Below, in pieces: positions 14,621 through 23,530 of a stretch of DNA of 64,000 nt; within the stretch, counting starts at the first letter, position 1, and every line of letters begins with the position of its first letter. Under the pieces are notes generated by a model that saw only the letters and a list, made by a program, of their open reading frames with translations, ran no database searches and was not told the origin of the DNA. The DNA comes from an uncultured Lachnospiraceae bacterium (GTDB taxonomy: Bacteria; Bacillota; Clostridia; Lachnospirales; Lachnospiraceae), in contig CACZLA010000012.1 of assembly GCA_902781895.1 (NCBI GenBank), positions 1 through 64,000 of the forward strand. Direction: 5' to 3'. A program made the position numbers and the translations under genes.

Positions 14621-15211
14621 ATGGGTAAGATATTAGTTGAGGATTGTATAGTTGACGGAGTTGCTATTGAAGGTCTTAAGGTTATAACACCGACTGTATT
14701 CGGGGATGACAGAGGATACTTCATGGAGACATATAATGAGAACGATATGAAGGATGCAGGTATGGACTATGTGTTCGTACAGGATAACCAGAGTGCATCC
14801 AAGAAGGGTGTTCTGAGAGGATTACATTTTCAGAAGGAGTTTCCTCAGGACAAGCTTGTAAGAGTTGTTAACGGTGAAGTATTTGACGTGGCTGTTGATC
14901 TCAGAGAAGGCAGTGCAACCTTCGGAAAATGGTATGGTGTGCGTCTTTCTGCAGAGAACAAGAAGCAGTTTATGATACCGAAGAATTTTGCACATGGATT
15001 TATCGTGCTTTCGGATTATGCTGAGTTTTGTTATAAGTGTACGGATTTCTATCATCCGAATGATGAGGGCGGACTTCTTTGGAAGGATCCTGAGATCGGT
15101 GTGGAGTGGCCTATGCCTGAGGGAATGACTGAGGCCGACCTTACACTTTCCGATAAAGATCAGAAGTGGGACGGAATCGCTGCCTACAAGGCTAAGATAG
15201 GAAAAGAATAA
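14621..15211 (+). CDS. RfbC-type sugar epimerase (dTDP-4-dehydrorhamnose 3,5-epimerase family)
   Basis: A 196-residue cupin of the RfbC family. It has FGDDRGYFMETYN, the DNQSASKKGVLRGLHFQ block with the catalytic His, and KNFAHGFIVLSDYAEFCYKCTDFY. Length and motifs are normal for the family. In this cluster it is not accompanied by dTDP-glucose genes but by the CDP-sugar genes rfbFGH. A 5-epimerase acting on a CDP-3,6-dideoxy-4-hexulose, as AscE does in ascarylose synthesis, is therefore a reasonable alternative to the rhamnose role. AAGGAG precedes the ATG. Confidence 0.88.
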   Translation: MGKILVEDCIVDGVAIEGLKVITPTVFGDDRGYFMETYNENDMKDAGMDYVFVQDNQSASKKGVLRGLHFQKEFPQDKLVRVVNGEVFDVAVDLREGSATFGKWYGVRLSAENKKQFMIPKNFAHGFIVLSDYAEFCYKCTDFYHPNDEGGLLWKDPEIGVEWPMPEGMTEADLTLSDKDQKWDGIAAYKAKIGKE

Positions 15212-15217
15212 TCTGAC

Positions 15218-16666
15218 ATGGGAAAGAAAAAAATCTTACGAGTATTCTTCTTAATATTCGTAATAATGCTAAACTTCATAGTGTTCTGGAAGATAGACTA
15301 CTCTGATATAGATACTCAGAAGGTTCTGTTTGTGGTTGAACTTGCAAGTAACAAGGATGATACTTACCAGATATACTACAGCAGAGCAGGAGAGAATTTC
15401 AGTGAAGCTAACAGTACCACCAAGGATTATCGCGGATTTGGTGACGGAACAAAGCTGGACGGTATCTTCGGAGTGGGAGAGACGAAAAAGCTTAAGTTTG
15501 ATTTTCCGATGGACTTTGATAACCTGAGATTTGACTTTGGTCAGTTTGCGGGAACTACTGTTATATACGATATGTATATTGAAATGTCCGGAGCAAAGTA
15601 TCAGGTTCCGTTGAAACAGCTGGAAGATGAAACCAATGCCGAATTACTTAATAAAAGACAGATTGAAACAGGGGTGGATTCCAGAGAGTGTCTTGTGGTG
15701 GATGCCAAGGCTGACGATCCGAATATCCTTGTTCAATATCATAAGGATCAGCTGATCGAGAAGTATAATGAGCACAACTCGAAAAAGACATTGATCCTTG
15801 ATATCATATTATGTGTATTGCTTGATCTGGTTGCTGTATATATCATCATACATTTTAATTCAATGATAGATATTCCCGTGGAGATATACCAGAACAGAAA
15901 GCTTGCAATGACACTTGCAAAGAATGATTTCAAGACAAAGTATGCAGGTTCATATCTCGGTATTATTTGGGCTTTCATACAACCGGTTGTTACGATCCTG
16001 GTGTACTGGTTTGTTTTCTCCGTAGGACTTAAGGCAGGAAACGTGGGAGACTTCCCATATGTTTTGTTTATTGTAGTCGGTATCATTCCGTGGTTTTTCT
16101 TTGCGGATGCACTTAACGGCGGAACAAATGCACTTACAGACTATAACTATCTGGTTAAGAAGGTTGTGTTCAATATTGATATACTTCCATTTGTGAAGAT
16201 AGTATCTGCATTTATCGTACATTTGTTCTTCCTGGGATTTACTTTAATCCTATGTACATGTCTGGGATATCCACCTACGTTATATGCTATCCAGCTGCCT
16301 TATTATATTATCTGCAATATTATTTTTGTTCTCGGACTCACATATCTCAGTTCGGCGATAGTAGTATTCTTCAAGGATCTGGGACAGTTTATCAATATAT
16401 TTATCCTTCAGGTTGGTGTATGGCTTACACCTATCATGTGGAATGCAGATTCGATACTTAGTCCATTTGCACTGAAGCTGTTCAAACTGAATCCCATGTA
16501 TTATGTGGTCAGCGGATTCAGAGACAGTATGCTTTATAAGAGGTGGTTATGGCATGGAGATACACTTCTCTGGACATTCTATTTCTGGATAATAACTGTA
16601 CTTGTGTTCGGACTCGGAACAAAGATTTTCAGAAGACTCAAGATGCACTTTGCTGATGTGCTTTAA
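15218..16666 (+). CDS. Polysaccharide ABC-2 transporter permease with extracytoplasmic N-terminal domain
   Basis: A 482-residue protein. Residues ~225-482 are a Wzm/TagG-type ABC-2 permease with six membrane helices (AMTLAKNDFKTKYAGSYLGIIWAF, then YWFVFSVGLKAG...). The first ~220 residues are an extra module: a membrane helix (7-25), a ~165-residue beta-rich external domain, and a second helix (about 195-212) leading into the permease. Standard Wzm proteins are about 260 residues and lack this. It begins 6 nt after the epimerase and is followed by its ATPase, so it exports a lipid-linked glycan across the membrane. The external domain might contact the emerging chain; that is inference. Confidence 0.9.
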   Translation: MGKKKILRVFFLIFVIMLNFIVFWKIDYSDIDTQKVLFVVELASNKDDTYQIYYSRAGENFSEANSTTKDYRGFGDGTKLDGIFGVGETKKLKFDFPMDFDNLRFDFGQFAGTTVIYDMYIEMSGAKYQVPLKQLEDETNAELLNKRQIETGVDSRECLVVDAKADDPNILVQYHKDQLIEKYNEHNSKKTLILDIILCVLLDLVAVYIIIHFNSMIDIPVEIYQNRKLAMTLAKNDFKTKYAGSYLGIIWAFIQPVVTILVYWFVFSVGLKAGNVGDFPYVLFIVVGIIPWFFFADALNGGTNALTDYNYLVKKVVFNIDILPFVKIVSAFIVHLFFLGFTLILCTCLGYPPTLYAIQLPYYIICNIIFVLGLTYLSSAIVVFFKDLGQFINIFILQVGVWLTPIMWNADSILSPFALKLFKLNPMYYVVSGFRDSMLYKRWLWHGDTLLWTFYFWIITVLVFGLGTKIFRRLKMHFADVL

Positions 16667-16703
16667 ATTGATATTTGTTACGTATTGAGAGGAACAGGGA
16701 CGT

Positions 16704-18044
16704 ATGTCTGAAGATATAGCGATAAAAATAGAAGATGTTTCAAAACTATATAAGCTGTATGATAAGCCGACTGATCGTCTGAAGGAATCTCTCGGACTTA
16801 GCAAACAGAAGAAATATAAGGAGCATTATGCTCTGAGAAATATTAACTTTGATGTGAAACGCGGTGAGTGTGTGGGAATCATAGGAACAAACGGTGCCGG
16901 AAAGTCCACCATCCTGAAGATAATCACAGGTGTCCTGAATCCCACTGCGGGAAATGTAACCATCAACGGTCGTATATCGGCACTCCTTGAGCTTGGCGCC
17001 GGATTCAACATGGAATATACGGGTATTGAAAATGTATATCTGAATGGAACCATGATCGGCTTCAGCCGTGAGGAGATTGATGCGAAAATGGACGAGATAC
17101 TTGCATTTGCGGATATCGGAGATTTCGTTAATCAGCCGGTTAAGACCTACTCCTCGGGTATGTTTGTAAGACTTGCATTTGCCGTGGCAATAAATATTGA
17201 TCCTGAGATACTCATAGTTGATGAAGCCTTGTCCGTTGGTGATGTATTTTTCCAGCTGAAGTGCTTTAAGAAGTTTGAAGAGTTCAAGAAGAACGGAAAG
17301 ACCATTCTTTTTGTTAGTCACGATCTTTCAAGTATTGAAAAATACTGTGATAAGGCAATACTTCTTGATCACGGAAGAAATATAGCCGAAGGGCAGCCCA
17401 TAGATATTATCAATAAGTATAAAAAGATTATGACGGGAATGACTGCCGAAGAGGTTGAAGAGCAGGAGAAGGCAAGGCGTAGTGAGATTGAACAGGGTGA
17501 GACCGGACAGGATAAGACCACGTCGGTGGTGGCAGAGAAAGAGGCAGACGCGGATCCTGACTCCAGATGGATGGATAAGCTGGAAATAAATCCTAAGATA
17601 GACGAATACGGAGATATGAAGGCCAAGATCATTGATATCGGCGTGTTTGACGAAGACGGAAATCTGACTACAACACTTATTAAGGGAAACAGATTTACCC
17701 TCAGGTCCAAGATAGAGATAAAAGAGCCTATAGATGATCCGATATTTACATATACATTTAAAACCCTTAAGGGACAGGATATCACGGGAACGAATACCAT
17801 GTACGAAAAGGTTAGCGTGGGTCTGGCAGAGGCCGGGGATGTATATGTTGCTTCCTTCACTCAGGAAATGAACCTTCAGGGGGGAGAATATCTGCTCTCC
17901 ATGAGCTGCACCAGCTTTGTGGATGGTGATCTGGTAGCCCATGACAGGCTCTATGATGTACTGAATATTTCCGTTGTATCGGATAAAAATACAGTCGGAT
18001 TCTATGACATGAATTCTGAAGTTAAAGTTAAGAAGATAGTTTAG
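16704..18044 (+). CDS. wzt: Polysaccharide ABC transporter ATPase with Wzt C-terminal domain
   Basis: A 446-residue ATPase partner of the upstream permease. The nucleotide-binding domain has Walker A GTNGAGKST (near 60), signature YSSGM (near 149) and Walker B EILIVDEAL (near 168). It is followed by a charged linker and a ~150-residue C-terminal beta domain (about 290-446) of the Wzt carbohydrate-binding kind. In O9a-type systems that domain recognises a terminal modification of the glycan before export. The neighbouring methyltransferase and kinase-like gene fit that logic. Confidence 0.93.
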   Translation: MSEDIAIKIEDVSKLYKLYDKPTDRLKESLGLSKQKKYKEHYALRNINFDVKRGECVGIIGTNGAGKSTILKIITGVLNPTAGNVTINGRISALLELGAGFNMEYTGIENVYLNGTMIGFSREEIDAKMDEILAFADIGDFVNQPVKTYSSGMFVRLAFAVAINIDPEILIVDEALSVGDVFFQLKCFKKFEEFKKNGKTILFVSHDLSSIEKYCDKAILLDHGRNIAEGQPIDIINKYKKIMTGMTAEEVEEQEKARRSEIEQGETGQDKTTSVVAEKEADADPDSRWMDKLEINPKIDEYGDMKAKIIDIGVFDEDGNLTTTLIKGNRFTLRSKIEIKEPIDDPIFTYTFKTLKGQDITGTNTMYEKVSVGLAEAGDVYVASFTQEMNLQGGEYLLSMSCTSFVDGDLVAHDRLYDVLNISVVSDKNTVGFYDMNSEVKVKKIV

Positions 18045-18084
18045 TTGTATTATTTAAAGAGTTATTTTATTGGTGGTTAGTGCG

Positions 18085-18855
18085 ATGGACATTTATGACA
18101 AGCTCTTGGAGATAGTAAAAAATGAAGATGATCTCGAAGAGTTTCTGACTCATGAGGATAAGTGGGAATATCTGTATCATTTGTCCCGGGTTCGCAGAAA
18201 TGTGATCGAATGGTATGAGTTTGATCCTAAGGCCCGTCTTTTGGAAGTGGGTGCAGAGTGCGGAGCACTTACCGGCCTTTTTTGTGAGAGAGTCAAAAAG
18301 GTTGTGGCAGTTGAATCGGACGAGAAAATGTGTATGGTCAACGAGGCCAGAAACGGAGAAAACGAGAACCTGAAAATAGTAAAGATTGATTCCTATGAAA
18401 CGGATAAGTCTGTCAGAGGTAAGTTTGATTATGTGACGATCATAGGAAACTTTTCTATGGAAAAACTTCACTTTGCAAAGAAGTTTCTTAAGCCGGAAGG
18501 AAAGCTGATACTGGCCATAGAAAACAAATACGGAATAAAATACTGGTCGGGAGAGGCCAGACCTGATACATATTCAAGGATGAGACTTATCGGCGTCCTG
18601 AGACGCGAAGGTTTACATGAACAGGAAATGTACTATCCGGTTCCGGACCACGTGCTTCCGTCGGAAATATATTCATCAAAGAATCTTCCGAAGGAGGGAA
18701 GCGTGACTACAGTTTCTCCTTCATTTCTGAAGGACAAGATATTATCTCTGGATGAACTGAAAACCTATGATATGGTCATCAGGGATAAGAAATTTGAAGA
18801 TTATGCAAATTCATTTATCATATTTGCCCAGCAACCTCAGGATGCTGAAAAATGA
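18085..18855 (+). CDS. SAM-dependent methyltransferase in glycan cluster
   Basis: A 256-residue class I methyltransferase. Motif I reads LLEVGAECGALTGLFCERV (near 51-70) and motif II KKVVAVESDEKM. Later blocks AIENKYGIKYWSGEARPD and YYPVPDHVLPSEIYSS recur in glycan-cluster methyltransferases of this bacterial group. In WbdD-type chain terminators a methyltransferase caps the growing polysaccharide, and here it lies between wzt and a kinase-like/coiled-coil protein. The ATG at 18085 is preferred; in-frame TTG and GTG codons just upstream lack a clear ribosome-binding site. Confidence 0.85.
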   Translation: MDIYDKLLEIVKNEDDLEEFLTHEDKWEYLYHLSRVRRNVIEWYEFDPKARLLEVGAECGALTGLFCERVKKVVAVESDEKMCMVNEARNGENENLKIVKIDSYETDKSVRGKFDYVTIIGNFSMEKLHFAKKFLKPEGKLILAIENKYGIKYWSGEARPDTYSRMRLIGVLRREGLHEQEMYYPVPDHVLPSEIYSSKNLPKEGSVTTVSPSFLKDKILSLDELKTYDMVIRDKKFEDYANSFIIFAQQPQDAEK

Positions 18856-18871
18856 TTGGGAGTAGTATCGA

Positions 18872-21800
18872 ATGTCAGAACTTCTTTATATAAAATATAA
18901 TACACACAGAAGACCTGATTATCAGATATCTACCAGGATTGTTTCAGATGATGGGTTGAAGAGAGTAATAAAAACTGCTCTTAACGAAAAAGCAGAGAAG
19001 CATATCTCAAATCTGAAGCAGAATTATGATATTCTCAAGGATTATTATAAGTCCATAAAGGTACTGGACTATAAGGAGTCCGTTGATTCCCGAGGGAAAA
19101 AGACAGGTGCGGTGGAGTTCGCTTTTGTTGAAGGAACTCCTATGCTTGGCGGAGTAGATTTTAGTAAGGGCGATATTAAGTCAGTAAAAGAAAAGCTTCT
19201 TATCATCATGAATGAATTACTTGATGTAAAGGAAGAGAATTTATGTGACTTTGAGGAGACACAGGAGTTTAACCGTGTATATCCCGGATGTCATCCTGCT
19301 AAGGGAATTAAAGCTTTCAGGGTATGTAATCTTGATTCTATCTTCGATAATTTCATTCGTACTCCGGAGGGAGTTGTCTGTCTTGACTATGAATGGGTTA
19401 TGAAATTTCCGGTTCCCGTGGATTACATACGTTACAGGATGCTGCATTATCTGTATGAAGAAAATGCTGAGTATCTGAGAGATAAGAATACATTTGATGA
19501 GTTCATATCCTTCCTGAACCTGACGGATGAAGATAAAAATTGTTATGCTGACATGGAGCAGAAGTTTCAGTTTTTTGTTCATGGTGAGGATGTCAGATAT
19601 ATCTATCAGGAAAGATATAAGAAAAGAATGCTGACATCAGAGAAGGCCTTTCAGCTGATAGATTCCAAGGATGAGCATATCAAAAATCTGGATGAGATGA
19701 TAAGGCTTAAGGATGAGGCCATAAAATCCAGAGATGAACATCTGGCTGTAAAGGATGAGGTTATTCAAAGCAAAGAAGACCTAATTCATATGAAAGAGGA
19801 GGATATTGAAAATAAGAATGAGATAATATCCAACCTTCAAAAAGACAATTCAGACTTAAATGAAATAAACAATACTCTTCACAGCAATCTTATGGAACAT
19901 TCCAGACTGCTGGGGGAGAAGATAGATGAGATAAATATTCTGTCAGCTAAATATACAAAGCTGAAAAGAAGCATTAAGAATCCATTTTACGGGCTGTACT
20001 CTTTGATAATGCATTATCCAAATAAGAAAAAAGCCGAAAAAGAACGGATAAGGCTTGAAGAGGAAAGACGTCAGAAGGAAATAGAAGAGCAGCAGAAGAT
20101 AGTCAATAAGGCAGAGGCTGACAGACTTAAGTTTGAGGAACTCCTGAAGATTACAGAGGGAGATTATGAGTCATGGGTTCAGAAGAGGGAAGCTGAGTAT
20201 GAAACCGGGGAGATTTTTGATTATAATCCGCTGATTTCCATAGTGGTTCCCGTTTACAATGTTGAGGACAGACATCTTATTCCATGTATCGAGTCTGTGG
20301 AGAATCAGACATATGATAATTATCAGCTGATACTTGTGGATGATTGTTCGACCTATGAAAGCGTCAAGCCTACATTAAAGAAGAAGAGCAGATGGAAAAG
20401 GAGAATAAAAGCAAAGTTCAGGAAGCAGAACGGCGGAATATCCGAATGTACAAACACCGGTATAAAAGCTGCTAAAGGTGAGTATATAGCCTTTATGGAC
20501 TGTGATGATACACTTGCTCCTTTTGCACTTTATGAAGTAGTAAAAAAACTGAATGAAGAAAAATATGACTTTATATACAGCGATGAGGATAAGATAGATG
20601 ATGATGGAACCAGAAGGCATACACCGTTCTTTAAGCCTGACTGGTCACCGGATACACTTATGTCATATATGTATACCTCTCATCTGGGAGTATATAAAAG
20701 GTCCCTTGTAAATGAACTTGGTGGCCTGAGATCTGAATATGACGGCTGTCAGGATTATGATCTTACCCTGAGGGTTGCGGAGAAGACCGATAAAATAGGT
20801 CATATTTCCAAGGTGCTCTATCACTGGAGGGAGAGGGAAGAGTCTACTGCGGGAAATCCGGAATCAAAAGGATATATAAAGGAACGCTCGAAAAAATGTA
20901 AAGAAGACGCCATAGCTAGACGTAAGCAGAGTGCTGAGCTTGAGTGGCTGGATGGAATATATCAGTACAGAGTAAGATATATTCCTCAGAATGATCCTCT
21001 TGTAAGTGTGATCATTCCGTCGAAGGACAATCCGAAAATACTGGAACAGTGTCTCAGCACATTGTCGGAAAAAACAGCTTATGAAAACTATGAGATTATT
21101 GTAGTTGATAACGGTAGCTCGGATATTAATAAACCGGCATATCAAAAGCTCTGCGAAAAATATAATTGCAGATATGATTATGATAAAAGGAAATTTAACT
21201 TTTCATACATGTGCAATAAGGGTGCATCTCTGGCAAAGGGTGAGTATCTGCTGTTCCTTAATGACGATATAGAGATTATCGATCCTGAGTGGATGGACAG
21301 GATGCTTGGCCAGGCTCAGCTTCCTCATGTGGGAGCTGTAGGTGCGAAGCTTCTTTATCCGGGAACTACCTTGATACAGCATTCAGGGGTTATCAGTATA
21401 GAAGGCGGTCCGGTGCATGAGTTTGCAAAGATGGACGATGAGGAGAGCTATTATTTCAACAGAAACAAGCTTGATTTTAATGTTCTGGCTGTGACAGCTG
21501 CCTGTCTAATGGTAAGTAAGAAAAAATTTGATCAGATAGACGGATTTGATGTGGGTCTTGCAGTGGCATATAACGATATAGATTTCTGTTTCAACCTGAT
21601 AAAAGAAGGCTATTATAATGTTATCAGAAATGACGCCGTTCTTTATCATCATGAGTCTATAAGCCGGGGAGACGATGCCATGGATCCCGCTAAGTTTGCC
21701 AGACTTATGAGCGAGCAGGACAAGCTTTATTATAAGCATCCTCAGTTTAAAGGACATGATCCCTTTTATAATGAAAATCTGACACAGACTGATTGTGACT

Positions 21801-22219
21801 TTGATGTTAATTATGAAATTGATATTAATTATGATGTGAAAGAAACCGACATTTCAAAATATGAGGTTGATGAATCCATAAGATATGGTATCGATATATC
21901 AAGAAGTGACTGGTGTGTATATATAGAGGGCTGGGCCTTTAAGGAAGGATTTGATGACAATATCAATCTTGATACGAAATTTATTCTTGAAGGTGAGAAT
22001 AAGTCATATGTGATAAATACATTTCCGGTAAGAAGAGAGGATGTAGTCGAAACCTTCAGCTATGAGAACTGCATTTCGTTCTGCGGATGCAGGTCAAGGA
22101 TTAAAAGAGGTATTATTGAAAAGGGAGAATATGAAGTAAGGGTTCTCGTCAATAATAAGATAGCTGATATAGAAAAGCTGAACATAAACAGTAAAAACAG
22201 ACTGATAATAAATCTTTAA
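18872..22219 (+). CDS. Kinase-like/coiled-coil/double GT2 glycosyltransferase fusion
   Basis: An 1115-residue protein. Residues 1-260 resemble the kinase-fold partner that follows such methyltransferases (FRVCNLDSIFDNFIRTPEG, VCLDYEWVMKFPVPVDYIRYR). Residues ~263-346 are a heptad-rich coiled coil with repeated KDE/KDEH units. A basic helical linker follows, then two GT2 domains starting near 451 (ISIVVPVYNVED, ILVDDCST) and 707 (VSVIIPSKDN, VVDNGSSD), and a ~120-residue C-terminal domain. It probably extends and perhaps terminates the ABC-exported glycan at the inner membrane face. Kinase activity is unproven; I do not see clear catalytic loop residues. Confidence 0.85.
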   Translation: MSELLYIKYNTHRRPDYQISTRIVSDDGLKRVIKTALNEKAEKHISNLKQNYDILKDYYKSIKVLDYKESVDSRGKKTGAVEFAFVEGTPMLGGVDFSKGDIKSVKEKLLIIMNELLDVKEENLCDFEETQEFNRVYPGCHPAKGIKAFRVCNLDSIFDNFIRTPEGVVCLDYEWVMKFPVPVDYIRYRMLHYLYEENAEYLRDKNTFDEFISFLNLTDEDKNCYADMEQKFQFFVHGEDVRYIYQERYKKRMLTSEKAFQLIDSKDEHIKNLDEMIRLKDEAIKSRDEHLAVKDEVIQSKEDLIHMKEEDIENKNEIISNLQKDNSDLNEINNTLHSNLMEHSRLLGEKIDEINILSAKYTKLKRSIKNPFYGLYSLIMHYPNKKKAEKERIRLEEERRQKEIEEQQKIVNKAEADRLKFEELLKITEGDYESWVQKREAEYETGEIFDYNPLISIVVPVYNVEDRHLIPCIESVENQTYDNYQLILVDDCSTYESVKPTLKKKSRWKRRIKAKFRKQNGGISECTNTGIKAAKGEYIAFMDCDDTLAPFALYEVVKKLNEEKYDFIYSDEDKIDDDGTRRHTPFFKPDWSPDTLMSYMYTSHLGVYKRSLVNELGGLRSEYDGCQDYDLTLRVAEKTDKIGHISKVLYHWREREESTAGNPESKGYIKERSKKCKEDAIARRKQSAELEWLDGIYQYRVRYIPQNDPLVSVIIPSKDNPKILEQCLSTLSEKTAYENYEIIVVDNGSSDINKPAYQKLCEKYNCRYDYDKRKFNFSYMCNKGASLAKGEYLLFLNDDIEIIDPEWMDRMLGQAQLPHVGAVGAKLLYPGTTLIQHSGVISIEGGPVHEFAKMDDEESYYFNRNKLDFNVLAVTAACLMVSKKKFDQIDGFDVGLAVAYNDIDFCFNLIKEGYYNVIRNDAVLYHHESISRGDDAMDPAKFARLMSEQDKLYYKHPQFKGHDPFYNENLTQTDCDFDVNYEIDINYDVKETDISKYEVDESIRYGIDISRSDWCVYIEGWAFKEGFDDNINLDTKFILEGENKSYVINTFPVRREDVVETFSYENCISFCGCRSRIKRGIIEKGEYEVRVLVNNKIADIEKLNINSKNRLIINL

Positions 22220-22237
22220 AAACAAGGTGTGTAAGAA

Positions 22238-23518
22238 ATGAATAATAAGGTAAGACAAATAGATCTTTTTCAGTATTTTAGATATTTATGGGAAAAGGCA
22301 GTAAAGCTGATACTCATAGCTGTGATATGCGGCGCGCTCTTTATGGGATATAACTATCTGAAGCAGAGTGATGAATCAAAAAAGCCTGTGGTAAATGCGA
22401 AGAAGGCAATACTGACGTCAGTAAGGACCACTAATCACGATGCGTTTTATGCCCCGGCATCGTCCCCTCTTCCGTATACTTATTCTGCAAAGCCGGCGAA
22501 TGCATTTAATGCATATGCAAAGGTATTTGTTGATTTTAATTATGATTTTATAGAGGGAAACACCAAGATGGATTATTACCAGATGGTGAAGTGCCTACAG
22601 CAGGATGCTAATATCCTTCTGATAAGAAGTGATTCTCTGCAGAAGGTTATAGATGATCTGAAGCTTCGTGATTATGACGATATGAGTGATATCACTGTTG
22701 ACGATCTGAGATGGATGATCATATCAAATTTCCTGGGATCAAATGTAATGCAGGTGTTCGTTACGGATGTGGATCCTGATAGAGCGGCTAAGATTTCAGA
22801 AGCCGTGATAAAGGAGTTTATGGAGAATTCGAAGGATTATACAAGCATTGATGAGGTTGAAGTTATTGATGCACCAAATGTGTCAATAGGCAGCTCTGAT
22901 TCAGTTGTTAAGAGTCCCGAGATAAGTAAAACATCACTTATAAAAGCGTTTATCATCGGAGGCTTCGGCGGAGCATTCATGGCAGCTGTGATAATGTTTA
23001 TAGTATTTATTCTCAGGGATCCCGTAAGAACATCAAAGGATCTGGGATATTATGAGCTTAAATGTATGGGACTCATACCAAAGAAGAAGGATAGACAGGT
23101 TGAGGCCTACAAGAGACTTGCTTACGATATTTCACTTATTGATGACTGCAGGGTTGTGACACTGGTTCCCATCGATAAGTATTCCGAAAAAGATGAAATG
23201 CTTCCGACCATAGAAGAAGAGCTTGGTAAGATAGGTAAAAAGGTTGCGACTCTCGATGGTAAGGAAGTATCTGTAGATAAGCTTGCCCAGAAAATCAAAA
23301 CCGATGGAGAAGGAAAAGATTTACTTGTAATAAACGGGAAAAATATAAGTGATTATGCAGATGCTATTATTTCCGCAGTAAACAGCGATGCGGTTATACT
23401 GATGGCTTCTTATGCAAAAACAGAAATGAAGCAGCTCGGATTTGCCATAAATGAGCTGAGTAAGACCAAGAAGAATATAGCCGGTGTTGTTATATGTGAT
23501 GCTAAACAGATTTTGTAA
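22238..23518 (+). CDS. Wzz/Wzc-like chain-length protein with degenerate kinase domain
   Basis: A 426-residue protein with a Wzz-type layout: membrane helix at 18-37, an external segment, a second helix near 236-262, then a cytoplasmic domain that aligns in position with a BY-type tyrosine kinase. In the kinase-like part the Walker A region reads VTLVPIDKYSEKDEMLPTI, with no GxxGxGK(S/T). The later LLVINGKNISDYADAIISAVNSDAVILM keeps the fold pattern, and there is no Tyr-rich tail. It is best read as a chain-length regulator with a dead kinase module. It opens the Wzx/Wzy-type part of the cluster. Confidence 0.82.
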   Translation: MNNKVRQIDLFQYFRYLWEKAVKLILIAVICGALFMGYNYLKQSDESKKPVVNAKKAILTSVRTTNHDAFYAPASSPLPYTYSAKPANAFNAYAKVFVDFNYDFIEGNTKMDYYQMVKCLQQDANILLIRSDSLQKVIDDLKLRDYDDMSDITVDDLRWMIISNFLGSNVMQVFVTDVDPDRAAKISEAVIKEFMENSKDYTSIDEVEVIDAPNVSIGSSDSVVKSPEISKTSLIKAFIIGGFGGAFMAAVIMFIVFILRDPVRTSKDLGYYELKCMGLIPKKKDRQVEAYKRLAYDISLIDDCRVVTLVPIDKYSEKDEMLPTIEEELGKIGKKVATLDGKEVSVDKLAQKIKTDGEGKDLLVINGKNISDYADAIISAVNSDAVILMASYAKTEMKQLGFAINELSKTKKNIAGVVICDAKQIL

Positions 23519-23530
23519 AGGATAAAGATT

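Noticed and set aside
14621..15211. Firm assignment as dTDP-rhamnose RmlC
   Set aside because: No rmlA, rmlB or rmlD is in the window and the neighbours make CDP-sugars, so the substrate is left open.
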